This document shows positions 16,026-24,233 of a stretch of DNA of 64,000 nt, in pieces. Position numbers and translations under genes: made by a program. The notes under the pieces were generated by a model, which searched no databases, was not told the DNA's origin, and saw nothing but the letters and a program-made list of their open reading frames with translations. Position 1 is the stretch's first letter. Each line of letters opens with the position of its first letter. Source of the stretch: Lentilactobacillus kribbianus (lineage in GTDB: Bacteria > Bacillota > Bacilli > Lactobacillales > Lactobacillaceae); NCBI RefSeq assembly GCF_013184075.1, contig NZ_JABEQQ010000001.1, positions 248,001-312,000 of the forward strand, in the 5' to 3' direction.

Positions 16026-17204
16026 TTATTGATAAACATTAGCAGTGTTATATACGTGGTTCATTAATTCATTAGTTTCCGTAAATTCGTTTTGATCATT
16101 TAAAACTACCGTAATCATTCGGTGTTTGCCAGGTTTTTTAGAAGTTCCCACAAAACATAAACCAGCTCGTGGTGTATAACCTGTCTTCAAGCCATCTACA
16201 TTTAAGCTCTTACTATAGAAAGTTTTACCTTTCAGTAACCGGTTTTCATTAGTTAACGTTTGGCCATCAGTTTTAAGCGAAGTAATCTTAGATTCATTTA
16301 AAACTCCTGGATAATCGTTAATTAAATGACGGGCTACGGTAGCTAAATCCTTAGCAGAGATTTTATTACCATCGGTATAACCACCTTTATCCCAGTAACC
16401 AAATGGACTCAAATCATCATTTTCCAACCCTGAAGCTGACACAAAATTAGTTTTACTACTTAAGTTCCATTTATCAGCTTGCTTATTCATCTTCTTTAAA
16501 AAGGCAGCGTTACTACCAGCCACCCAACGTCCCAGTGCAATCGCTGCGTTGTTAGACGATTGAATCAAAGTAGCATTATATAATTGGCGGAAAGTATACT
16601 TGTGACCAGACTTGAATCTAAAACCACCAACAGCATAACTATCACCCATGGCTTTTAAACCTGAGCCAGAAACTGATATTTTTTTATTCCAAGCATGTTC
16701 CTTATTGGCCTTTTGTACTGCCAAGTAAATGGTCATTAATTTACCAGTCGAAGCCACTAATCGTTGTGAATTAGCGCTATGCTGCCATAAAACATCCCCA
16801 TTAGTTGCATCCATTGCTACGGCAGCTTTGGCATATTTAAGTCCAAATTCTGATTCACCTTTAGCTAAATAACTGTGCCAGATCCAGCCGCCAATACCAC
16901 TGTAACTTTTAGCATAATAATAAATGGCTTTATTACCCTTACTATTTCTCATCGTAGCCTGTTTAGTGACATAGTAGGTAGTATAAGGATTGGTCTTTAA
17001 ATCAACCACCTTTTTCGTATGGGTTTGGTTGTAAAAAGCCCCTTTACTGCTCGCCTTGTGGTATGCGGTTTTCTTAACACTCTTAACGCTCAATGTCTTA
17101 TAGGCCTTGGCCGCATGAGCTGGTGTTGCTTGACTAAACATCAAGCCTCCCATTCCCAATGCCATAACAGCTGTTACTTTTGCAAATGTTTTCCATAAAT
17201 TCAT
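16026..17204 (-). CDS. dacA: D-alanyl-D-alanine carboxypeptidase (serine, S11)
   Basis: 392-aa secreted penicillin-binding enzyme. The signal peptide ends at AHA near residue 31. The catalytic motifs are complete: SxxK at S152-K155 (STGK), SxN at 216-218 (SSN), and KTG at 340-342. Between the signal and the catalytic domain lies about 85 residues (35-118) of GW/SH3-like sequence with ATMRNSKGNKAIYYY and GGWIWHSYL. This probably binds the cell wall, and similar sequence occurs in the amidase at 29699. There is no long C-terminal amphipathic anchor. It trims pentapeptide side chains in peptidoglycan. ATG follows AAAGGAG. Confidence 0.92.
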   Translation of the reverse strand: MNLWKTFAKVTAVMALGMGGLMFSQATPAHAAKAYKTLSVKSVKKTAYHKASSKGAFYNQTHTKKVVDLKTNPYTTYYVTKQATMRNSKGNKAIYYYAKSYSGIGGWIWHSYLAKGESEFGLKYAKAAVAMDATNGDVLWQHSANSQRLVASTGKLMTIYLAVQKANKEHAWNKKISVSGSGLKAMGDSYAVGGFRFKSGHKYTFRQLYNATLIQSSNNAAIALGRWVAGSNAAFLKKMNKQADKWNLSSKTNFVSASGLENDDLSPFGYWDKGGYTDGNKISAKDLATVARHLINDYPGVLNESKITSLKTDGQTLTNENRLLKGKTFYSKSLNVDGLKTGYTPRAGLCFVGTSKKPGKHRMITVVLNDQNEFTETNELMNHVYNTANVYQ

Positions 17205-17317
17205 TTCGATTCTCCTTTATATGTTTTCAACTTATCATGATTAACCACCTGCAAACAAGCCAAGACGTCCATTTGTAACTCAACTGTTGCACTGTTAATC
17301 CTATTGTAATTTTTGCT

Positions 17318-17347
17318 TTGGCTAAATAAAACAAAGTGCGCTATAAT
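17318..17347 (+). promoter_or_regulatory. Promoter of the thiamine-transport operon
   Basis: TTGGCT (17318-17323), 18 bases, TATAAT (17342-17347), just upstream of the TPP riboswitch. Confidence 0.65.
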
Positions 17348-17358
17348 AAAAATAATCA

Positions 17359-17451
17359 TACAACTATTATCTGGGGTGCCGAAAGGCTGAGATAACACCC
17401 ATCGAACCTGATCTGGTTAATACCAGCGAAGGGAGAATTTTCCGTTGTATT
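17359..17451 (+). ncRNA. TPP (THI-element) riboswitch
   Basis: The conserved core is present in order: GGGGTGCC, GGCTGAGA, ACCC, GAACCTGATCTGG, TTAATACCAGCGAAGGGA. ACAAC and GTTGT at the ends can close P1. A terminator follows 26 bases later, so TPP binding should stop transcription before ykoE. Confidence 0.96.
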
Positions 17452-17476
17452 CGAATGGATTAGTCTACTGATGTGG

Positions 17477-17511
17477 GGCCCCAGTTTACCTTGGTGAACT
17501 GGGCCTTTTTT
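17477..17511 (+). terminator. Expression-platform terminator of the TPP riboswitch
   Basis: GGCCCCAGTTTACC pairs with GGTGAACTGGGCC and is followed by TTTTTT. Confidence 0.88.
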
Positions 17512-17544
17512 AGTTGCGTGAAATACTTTTAGGAGGTTGCTGCT

Positions 17545-18108
17545 ATGAACAATCGTCAACGATGGTCTTTGCGCAACATAATTTTAATTGCTTTAATTGC
17601 TATTTTTTGTGGAGTTATTTTTTGGGGCGCCGGCTTTTTATATACCGGCTTAACCGTCATGTTAACCCCACTAGGAATGGCACCATTTGCCAATGATATT
17701 TTAATGGGCTTATGGTGTTTAGCCGGTCCCCTTACTGGTTACTTAATTCGCATTCCCGGATCCGCTTTTTTAGGTGAATTTCTGGGTTCAGCTGTCGAAG
17801 TATTTCTCGGTGGCCAATGGGGTGCTAGTGCCTTTATTTCAGGAATTGTGCAAGGTTTTGGTTCAGAACTTGGTTTTACGATGACTGGTTATAAGCGTTA
17901 TAACTGGGGAACCTTATTGCTTTCCTGTTTGACTACTACCATCGTTACCTATCTATGGGACTGGTTTCGGTCCGGATACAACCAATACGGTTTATTAATG
18001 AATCTAGGGTTGTTTGCTACCCGCTTTATTTCTACTTTCGTCTTTGGTGGCGTGTTAACCAAACTTATCGCCAACCTATTAGATCGTAGCCAAGTAATGG
18101 ATAATTAA
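17545..18108 (+). CDS. ykoE: ECF transporter S component, YkoE family
   Basis: 187-aa membrane protein with about five or six helices, the substrate-binding unit of a thiamine or hydroxymethylpyrimidine ECF importer. YkoE-like features include GFLYTGLTVMLTPLG, a GLWCLAGPLTGYLIR stretch, and GGQWGASAFISGIVQGFGSE. ATG follows AGGAGG. It is the first gene of ykoEDC behind a TPP riboswitch, which supports the vitamin assignment. Unlike group II ECF modules, YkoE has its own dedicated T and A units next to it. Confidence 0.92.
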   Translation: MNNRQRWSLRNIILIALIAIFCGVIFWGAGFLYTGLTVMLTPLGMAPFANDILMGLWCLAGPLTGYLIRIPGSAFLGEFLGSAVEVFLGGQWGASAFISGIVQGFGSELGFTMTGYKRYNWGTLLLSCLTTTIVTYLWDWFRSGYNQYGLLMNLGLFATRFISTFVFGGVLTKLIANLLDRSQVMDN

Positions 18109-18125
18109 TAGTTAGGAAGTTATTT

Positions 18126-19556
18126 ATGACTCAAGTAGTTGTTTCGGACTTTACTTTCAAATACCAGCACCAAGAAACCACCGTTTTAAATCACATCAAC
18201 ACAACCTTTGCCTCAGCCGCCTTTAATTTGCTAGTGGGACCATCAGGCAGTGGCAAAACTACCTTGTTAAAGTTTATTGCAGGACTTTATCCTCAATTTA
18301 GTCATAATGCGGCCACCGGTAGTATTTTATTTGATCATTTAGCCATCGACAGTCTGTCAGAACAACAACGCTGTCAGCAAGTTGCGATGGTATTTCAAAA
18401 CCCTAACCAACAGTTTGCAATGGATACTGTGCAAAACGAATTAGTGTTTGTTCTAGAAAATCTACAAACCCCACCAGCTCAAATTAACCAACAGTTAAAT
18501 GCCGCGCTATCCTTTTGTGACATCACTGATTTAAAAAAACGGGAACTCAACACCCTTTCTGGTGGTGAAAAGCAACGGGTAGCCTTGGCCTGTATTGTAG
18601 CAATGAATCCAGCCGTCATTGTATTAGATGAACCTTTCGCTAGTATTGATCCCACTAGTCGCCAAATTTTGATTAAACAACTAAAAGAGTTGCAACTGAA
18701 CCAGCAAAAAACAATTATTTTAGCTGATCATGATTTAAGTGACTATGAAAACATTGTGGATAACGTTCATCAACTAGACAGTACTACCGGCAAAATTCAG
18801 CGCTTAACTCCCAAAGCTAGCCAGGAGTTATTTGCGACATTCAATCAGCAACAACACGATTTACCAGCCGTTAGCTTACCTGATACCACACAGCAACCAA
18901 TTGTTACCCTAAATGATGTCTACGTTGGCCACCCTAAGCGCCAGTTACTTCACCAGGACCACTTTAATTTTTATCCTGGTAAGACGACCTTGATTACCGG
19001 TCATAATGGTATCGGAAAATCCACTTTATTTAATGCCATCACTAAATTAATTAAATATCAGGGTGAAATTAGTTATCAACAGCAAAATATTCAAAAACTA
19101 CGTAATTTAAAATACGCTCAACAAGTAAAATTATTATTTCAAGATGCCGAAAATCAGTTCTTAGAAATCACCGTTCAAGAGGAATTGGCTCTCGCCAAAA
19201 AACACCGAAATAATGCTTTTTACGATGATCAAACTATTCAGCAAATTTTGACGCAACTAAATTTAGCTAACCACTTAAATCAAGTGGTGTACTCCTTAAG
19301 CGAAGGACAAAAAAAGAAGTTACAAATTATGATTATGTTAATCATGGCACCACCAGTGTTATTACTAGATGAACCCCTCAAAGGACTAGACTTACAGTCC
19401 ATTAAAGTCGTAGTGAACCTATTACAAACAGCTAAAGAACAACTCAACCAGACCCAATTGCTGATCAGTCACCAATTAGTGGGCTTAGCCCCATTGGTTG
19501 ATTATCACGTCAACTTTGCTGATCAACATTTAAGTTATGAAGGGGTGAGTGCATGA
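18126..19556 (+). CDS. ykoD: ECF transporter fused double ATPase, YkoD
   Basis: 476-aa protein with two ABC ATPase domains in tandem. Domain 1 has Walker A GPSGSGKTT (about 38), signature LSGGEKQR, and Walker B VIVLDEP. Domain 2 has Walker A GHNGIGKST (about 297), the less usual signature LSEGQKKK, and Walker B VLLLDEP. It powers YkoE with YkoC. Its last four bases overlap the start of ykoC (ATGA), indicating translational coupling. Confidence 0.93.
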   Translation: MTQVVVSDFTFKYQHQETTVLNHINTTFASAAFNLLVGPSGSGKTTLLKFIAGLYPQFSHNAATGSILFDHLAIDSLSEQQRCQQVAMVFQNPNQQFAMDTVQNELVFVLENLQTPPAQINQQLNAALSFCDITDLKKRELNTLSGGEKQRVALACIVAMNPAVIVLDEPFASIDPTSRQILIKQLKELQLNQQKTIILADHDLSDYENIVDNVHQLDSTTGKIQRLTPKASQELFATFNQQQHDLPAVSLPDTTQQPIVTLNDVYVGHPKRQLLHQDHFNFYPGKTTLITGHNGIGKSTLFNAITKLIKYQGEISYQQQNIQKLRNLKYAQQVKLLFQDAENQFLEITVQEELALAKKHRNNAFYDDQTIQQILTQLNLANHLNQVVYSLSEGQKKKLQIMIMLIMAPPVLLLDEPLKGLDLQSIKVVVNLLQTAKEQLNQTQLLISHQLVGLAPLVDYHVNFADQHLSYEGVSA

Positions 19557-20212
19557 ACCCTGGGTTAAAACTACTGCTGACCATCTTGATTGCCTTAGAA
19601 ATTTCGTTTACCACCAATTTGGTGGTGAATTTGGTTTTAATCGGTGCCAGCTTAATTTATTTATTAGCCAAAAAAATTAAATGGCTGTCACTACTTAAGC
19701 TTATCTTGGTACCGTTTATTCCCGCATTTGGTTTGTTAGTATCACAACTATTTTACGGCCACGGTGGCCCCATTTACGCGTGGATTTTATTTAGTCGTAT
19801 CTACGCCTACGTCTTTATCGGTGCCACCTTCACTATTACTAGTGATATTACCGAACTCGCCTTAACTCTAGAACAAAATTTTCATTTACCCGCTAAATTT
19901 GCTTACGGCGTTTTGGCCGCTTTCAACTTGATTCCTAAAATTCAAGCCGAAATCAAAATAATCAAAACTGCCGGAATGATGCGCGGTGTCCCCTTACATT
20001 TTTGGTCACCCAAACTATATTTCAAAGCAATTTTAGCAGCGATTAGCTGGTCCCAAAATTTAGCAGAGGCTATGACTTCTCATGGCTTTGTTGAGGGTCA
20101 AGCTCGCACTTTTTATCAACCAATGTCTTTAACCCTTAAAGACTGGCTTAGTTTCGGCAGCATCTTGGTTCTGGTCCAACTATTGATCATTTTTGCTCCT
20201 ACCCTGCCATAA
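19553..20212 (+). CDS. ykoC: ECF transporter T component, YkoC
   Basis: 219-aa membrane protein of the EcfT/CbiQ family with about five helices. The coupling region contains GMMRGVPLHFWSPKLYFK; EcfT coupling helices normally carry Ala-Arg-Gly-like motifs, here MMRG. A second motif AEAMTSHGF corresponds to the AxxxRGF/G region. It links the YkoD ATPases to YkoE. The operon lacks ykoF, the thiamine/HMP-binding protein present in Bacillus. Confidence 0.9.
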   Translation: MNPGLKLLLTILIALEISFTTNLVVNLVLIGASLIYLLAKKIKWLSLLKLILVPFIPAFGLLVSQLFYGHGGPIYAWILFSRIYAYVFIGATFTITSDITELALTLEQNFHLPAKFAYGVLAAFNLIPKIQAEIKIIKTAGMMRGVPLHFWSPKLYFKAILAAISWSQNLAEAMTSHGFVEGQARTFYQPMSLTLKDWLSFGSILVLVQLLIIFAPTLP

Positions 20213-20229
20213 CCCATTGGCCATGAAAA

Positions 20230-20258
20230 TTACCACCAATCAATTTTATTGGTATACT
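20230..20258 (+). promoter_or_regulatory. Promoter of the 60-aa protein
   Basis: TTACCA, 17 bases, TATACT (20253-20258) with an extended TGG before the -10. Confidence 0.62.
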
Positions 20259-20301
20259 GGAGTTAAGATTAAAATATTAATCCATATTGGAGGAAAATTT
20301 C

Positions 20302-20484
20302 ATGGCTGATCACTTTAGTAACTTAGCAGAAGAAATTATTGATTTTCAAAAGAAACACGATCTGACGGATACCCAATTGGCATTTAACATTCACATGTCG
20401 GTCGAACGCCTCCACGATATTAAATCAATGGAAGTTAATCCTACCAAAGAAGAACAACAAAGTATCGAGGCTTACGTCAGATAA
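20302..20484 (+). CDS. Small LBP_cg2779-like protein, 60 aa
   Basis: 60-aa protein starting at ATG 20302, 8 bases after GGAGGA. It is nearly all helical (LAEEIIDFQKKHDLTDTQLAF, then VERLHDIKSMEVNPTKEE). This pattern resembles a shortened helix-turn-helix like those in the LBP_cg2779 family of lactobacilli. DNA binding has not been shown for the family. The unit is monocistronic with its own promoter and terminator. Confidence 0.75.
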   Translation: MADHFSNLAEEIIDFQKKHDLTDTQLAFNIHMSVERLHDIKSMEVNPTKEEQQSIEAYVR

Positions 20485-20513
20485 GTCTTAGTTCTAAATT
20501 AGAATAAATAATC

Positions 20514-20553
20514 AAAAAGGGATATTGACCTTAAAGTCAATATCCCTTTTTTT
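20514..20553. terminator. Bidirectional terminator
   Basis: 16-bp perfect arms AAAAAGGGATATTGAC and GTCAATATCCCTTTTT, between convergent genes. Confidence 0.9.
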
Positions 20554-20555
20554 GA

Positions 20556-20906
20556 TTAACGTTGTTGGTGATTTAAATTTCGAGCACGCCGTTTGGCCGC
20601 CTGTTGCACCGCCTCTTTTTCTATCTGAGCTTGCTTAATTGCAGCTTGTTGGCGTGCCTGTTGTTGTTTTAGTTTTCGTTGACGTTCTTTATTTTTTTGC
20701 TTAAATTCAAAATAACTCCATAATCCAACCATAATGAGTGCTAATACCACTGAAATTGGTAACGTCCACCACGGAAAATAGGTGCCATGTGGTTTAATCA
20801 TTGGCCCAATCCAATTATATAAAACCATCAGAACGGTTAATGATCCCACAATTTGAAAAGTATTTTGTAGCCACTCTGGTAACTTTCGCTTAGTTGGTTT
20901 GGTCAT
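20556..20906 (-). CDS. Small membrane protein with basic coiled-coil tail
   Basis: 116-aa protein: two membrane segments (about 16-36 and 48-65) followed by a strongly basic, Gln/Ala-rich helix of about 45 residues (KERQRKLKQQQARQQAAI...). The start is probably ATG 20906, six bases after AGGTG; ATG 20909 is also possible. It follows the four-module protein gene by 9 bases, so it is the third gene of the ansA operon. No family is recognised. The basic tail could bind nucleic acid or a membrane. Confidence 0.68.
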   Translation of the reverse strand: MTKPTKRKLPEWLQNTFQIVGSLTVLMVLYNWIGPMIKPHGTYFPWWTLPISVVLALIMVGLWSYFEFKQKNKERQRKLKQQQARQQAAIKQAQIEKEAVQQAAKRRARNLNHQQR

Positions 20907-20915
20907 CATTATCAC

Positions 20916-22070
20916 CTACGCTTTTAATCTTTTTTCTTCTATAAAGGCTTTGACGTACTCAAAAGCCATTTCCACAATTTGTTCAATCATGATTACCCGA
21001 GTGTCCACAATATCTTCATCAGTTGCCTTGACCGTAATTGTATAATTTTGATGATCAAATTCAGTGATAATGCCACTAATATCAGCTTGATTTAGAGCAC
21101 TAATGTGGATAACTCGTTTGAAATAATAAGCTTGTTCCAAAATATGAAACATAATATTATCACCCGCATCAAAGTCACGTTCACCATTTAACACCGCCAC
21201 ATCAAATTGATTAGTCATTTGATTTTTTTGAATGATAGTGGTAATTAGTTGCAAGTAATCGTCAACATTGATAATTTTATGAACTTCGATATAACGAAAC
21301 CAGACGTAACCACCAAACTGACCGTTAGCATCTGCCACCCGAATAACCGCTTCCGCATCGTTAGCCACTACTACTTGACCAATATAAAAAAACTGCTTTT
21401 CATTGGCTAATTGAAAAATGGCCCACTGTTTAGTTTGTGCTAATTGTTTAATAGTAGCCACTGAATCCACTATCGATAATGGTTGAGAGGTTTGATGCTT
21501 GTCAGGTACCATGAGGTCTAATTCTTGAGCCACTAATTTCATTTCTTTGCCAGCAAACTCAGCACCAATCACATCATTTAATGCAATGGTTTCAAACTGA
21601 CGCTTAGTAAAATTAAACTTGTTAATTTGATCAAATTCTAATTTTTCATCATCAATTTGAACAATGACTCCTTCATGATATCGTTTCTTATCATCATCGC
21701 TTTTAACAATTAATTGCACCACTGCTTGTCGTTGCCACAATAACCGTAACGTACTCATGAATAGATTACTATCACCAGCTAATTTAAGCTGTAACGCTTC
21801 GTGATGTAAATTATAGTGATCATTTATGCGGATGAGTCGCTTCATATAGTCCAAATCAAAGCTATCCGTTTCGACAAAATCAACGTTAGATTGGCGCAAT
21901 AAAACCCCGCCATCGCGAATTCCCTGTTCGTTATACGTTTCAAGAATAAAATCAGCATGACTAACACGTCGCACATAGCCGGTATAAACCACTTCTGTAT
22001 TTAGTTGATATATATTCACTAATAAACGCCGTTTACTGGCCGTCATTAGTTCATCTCTTAGTTTAGTCAA
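20916..22070 (-). CDS. Unknown 384-aa protein with four internal modules
   Basis: A soluble protein in which the same beta-rich pattern seems to recur four times (about residues 15-70, 115-175, 215-275 and 315-375). Each unit has a strand pair ending in G-x-V or G-x-I followed by a variable loop and a conserved hydrophobic close: TGYVRRVSHADFILE, EGVIVQIDDEKLEFD, IGQVVVANDAEAVIR, SGIITEFDHQNYTIT. The size suggests Sm-like or SH3-like folds, but I cannot confirm this. No catalytic motif is visible. It lies 14 bases after ansA. Function is unknown. Confidence 0.75.
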   Translation of the reverse strand: MTKLRDELMTASKRRLLVNIYQLNTEVVYTGYVRRVSHADFILETYNEQGIRDGGVLLRQSNVDFVETDSFDLDYMKRLIRINDHYNLHHEALQLKLAGDSNLFMSTLRLLWQRQAVVQLIVKSDDDKKRYHEGVIVQIDDEKLEFDQINKFNFTKRQFETIALNDVIGAEFAGKEMKLVAQELDLMVPDKHQTSQPLSIVDSVATIKQLAQTKQWAIFQLANEKQFFYIGQVVVANDAEAVIRVADANGQFGGYVWFRYIEVHKIINVDDYLQLITTIIQKNQMTNQFDVAVLNGERDFDAGDNIMFHILEQAYYFKRVIHISALNQADISGIITEFDHQNYTITVKATDEDIVDTRVIMIEQIVEMAFEYVKAFIEEKRLKA

Positions 22071-22084
22071 TCAATTACCTATCC

Positions 22085-23059
22085 TTATGAAAGTGCTGTG
22101 CTCATAAATTCAGCTAAATCGGTTCCTTGCTTGCCAGCACTAAGCCCCACAATAAGCTTAATTCTAGCCTTAGGTCCATTTAAACCTTCGCAAAGCGTGA
22201 CGCCGAGTTGCTTTAATTCAATCCCGCCACCTGCATAACCATAAATATCGGCGGCAATTCCATTATTACTTCTAGATACCATTACTACTGGAATTTGTTG
22301 CTCTAATAAGCGTTTTAGGCCTGGTAATGCCAATGGTGGTAAATTACCAGCTCCCGTGCCTTCAATAACTAAGCCCTTAGTAGCCGGTTGATTAATGGCG
22401 TCCAAAAACACACTATCCATCCCAGCGTAAGCTTTTAATAGATAAACTCCATCAATTACGTTATCGATAGGACAGTAACTAGTTTCAATTAATTGTTGGA
22501 AAAAGACTGGTCGGTGTTCTACAATCAAACCAATGGGTCCTGTTAAGGGTGATTTAAAAGTAGCCACGTTAGTAGTATGTGTTTTAATGGCAAATCGAGC
22601 TGTATGAATTTCATCATTTAAAACTACTAAAACACCCTTATTAACCGCATCATCACTAGCTGCCACCGCAATGGCCGCTTGAAAATTAGCAATACCTTCA
22701 GCCCCAATTTGGTTAGAAGAGCGCATTGCTCCAGTAATCACTACGGGCATTGTTGCTGGCAACGTCAAATCTAAAAAATAAGCCGTCTCTTCTAACGTAT
22801 CGGTTCCGTGTGTAACCACGACACCATCAAAACCGTCATCTGTGGCCTGCTTAATTCGTTGACTTAATTGTAACATTGTCGCTGGAGTCATATGTGGTGA
22901 TGGCAAATTAAAGATTTCTTCATTAACTAAATTTACCTGATCGTTCATGGGCCCCTTAGCTGAAGCGATTGGATTATTACTATTAGGCGTAACTTCTCCA
23001 TTTTGATTTTCCGACATTGAAATGGTACCGCCGGTATGAAGTGCTAAAATTCGTTTCAT
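22085..23059 (-). CDS. ansA: L-asparaginase, type I
   Basis: 324-aa cytoplasmic-type asparaginase with no signal peptide. The first catalytic Thr is in HTGGTISM (residues 8-15), the second in VVTHGTDTLEETAYF (about 82-96). The C-terminal GLNGPKARIKLIVGLSAG is family-typical. It hydrolyses asparagine to aspartate and ammonia. ATG follows AGGAGG. It heads an operon with two unknown genes. A divergent unknown gene starts 91 bases away. Confidence 0.93.
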   Translation of the reverse strand: MKRILALHTGGTISMSENQNGEVTPNSNNPIASAKGPMNDQVNLVNEEIFNLPSPHMTPATMLQLSQRIKQATDDGFDGVVVTHGTDTLEETAYFLDLTLPATMPVVITGAMRSSNQIGAEGIANFQAAIAVAASDDAVNKGVLVVLNDEIHTARFAIKTHTTNVATFKSPLTGPIGLIVEHRPVFFQQLIETSYCPIDNVIDGVYLLKAYAGMDSVFLDAINQPATKGLVIEGTGAGNLPPLALPGLKRLLEQQIPVVMVSRSNNGIAADIYGYAGGGIELKQLGVTLCEGLNGPKARIKLIVGLSAGKQGTDLAEFMSTALS

Positions 23060-23150
23060 TTATTTTTCCTCCTGAAAAAAACATCCACCCCTATTGTACA
23101 TTTAATAAAAACCAATTTGAACCTATTTCTACTTTGAAAGAAGGATTACC

Positions 23151-23522
23151 GTGACTAAATCAGAGCGTTATTTTCAACCCCAGAATTCTAAAGAGGCCAT
23201 GCGCCAAATTGAAAAACTGTTTAATCAATATAAAGATGCTCCATTAACCTCAGAGTTAATCAGTTACCATCAAAGTTTATTAAATCGGCTACAGACCGAT
23301 ATTTTAGCCGCTGCTCAACAAGAAAATATTGCACAAAGAATTGCTGCCAATCAATCAATGCAAGACATAATGCAACGCTGGCTGCGAATTCGACTGGCTG
23401 GTAAACCCTATAACGGTAAGATGAAACAGTTTAAATTTGTCGCTGCTAATGCTCAACCGCAATTCAAACGGCACGTCACTAAAATTAAAGGCAATCCTAA
23501 TCATCAATCTACTGGTCATTAA
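23151..23522 (+). CDS. Unknown 123-aa protein
   Basis: GTG start at 23151 behind GAAGGA. The protein is basic and mostly helical, with Gln-rich helices (QSLLNRLQTDILAAAQQENIAQRIAANQ) and a C-terminal tail rich in Lys, His and Asn. No signal peptide, membrane segment or catalytic motif. It is divergent from ansA. Not recognised. Confidence 0.6.
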   Translation: MTKSERYFQPQNSKEAMRQIEKLFNQYKDAPLTSELISYHQSLLNRLQTDILAAAQQENIAQRIAANQSMQDIMQRWLRIRLAGKPYNGKMKQFKFVAANAQPQFKRHVTKIKGNPNHQSTGH

Positions 23523-23581
23523 TTAAATGGGTTGCGACTTAATCCCTTAAAGCATTACACTAGAATAGAGGTGAGACAATA

Positions 23582-23908
23582 ATGGATAAAAAAGCTCGTA
23601 ACAATATTATGATTGATATGAATGAATTCTTAATTACCTACGCCGCTACCATTTTGACTGATACCACTAACGTATCTCAAGTAGTTTTTGACACTGCTCA
23701 AGCCGACTTGACCGATCTAGACGATTTATTGGATGATAATGGTTTTGGTCGTCAAGAAAAGTTCTTTGCCATTGGCGAAGGCTACCTACGTGATAGTGAA
23801 AACATTGCTGATGATGAGCTTAAAGTTGAAGCTGATCAGTTGGCTCACGAAGCCATTGCCTATTTAGGTGAGCATATTAACGATTTTGAACATTGGCGTA
23901 CCGAATAA
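23582..23908 (+). CDS. Unknown 108-aa acidic protein
   Basis: Starts at ATG 23582 with AGAGGTGAG upstream. The protein is acidic and helical, with an Asp-rich centre (DLTDLDDLLDDNGFG) and an Asp/Glu-rich end. It follows the basic 123-aa gene after 59 bases and ends at a strong terminator, so the two may be co-transcribed. No family is recognised. Confidence 0.65.
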   Translation: MDKKARNNIMIDMNEFLITYAATILTDTTNVSQVVFDTAQADLTDLDDLLDDNGFGRQEKFFAIGEGYLRDSENIADDELKVEADQLAHEAIAYLGEHINDFEHWRTE

Positions 23909-23918
23909 TTAATATTTT

Positions 23919-23951
23919 ACCGCTTAGCCATATTGGTTTAGCGGTTTTTTT
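23919..23951 (+). terminator. Intrinsic terminator
   Basis: ACCGCTTAGCC pairs with GGTTTAGCGGT and is followed by a run of T. Confidence 0.8.
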
Positions 23952-24156
23952 ATAGTAAGCCCCACACGTCTTGGTTAATCTGATCTGCTAAAACATCGGT
24001 AATTAACTTAATAAATTGATCCGTCATGTAAGTGCTAGCATCAAATGAAACCTCACGTTGATTAAGACGGGTCACCACCAACCCATCCGTTTGTAAAATA
24101 ATATTATATTGAGCAAATGCTGCGACAATCTTCGCCAATTTAGCTTCCGTAATCAT
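23950..24156 (-). CDS. Unknown 68-aa protein
   Basis: ATG 24156 with AGGGGG about 11 bases upstream. Contains a helical start (EAKLAKIVAAFAQYN) and a beta hairpin (IILQTDGLVVTRLNQREVSF). Its stop falls within the T tract of the convergent terminator. No family known; the frame is short, so confidence is limited. Confidence 0.5.
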   Translation of the reverse strand: MITEAKLAKIVAAFAQYNIILQTDGLVVTRLNQREVSFDASTYMTDQFIKLITDVLADQINQDVWGLL

Positions 24157-24233
24157 TTTTCTGGTTGCCCCCTAGTAACTTGTTCTTTACTAGTATTATA
24201 ATGGTTGCTATCAATAAAGAGGAGTCCTGAATT

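Noticed and set aside
17201-17559. Minus-strand open frames across the TPP riboswitch
   Set aside because: They overlap the conserved RNA element and have no ribosome site.
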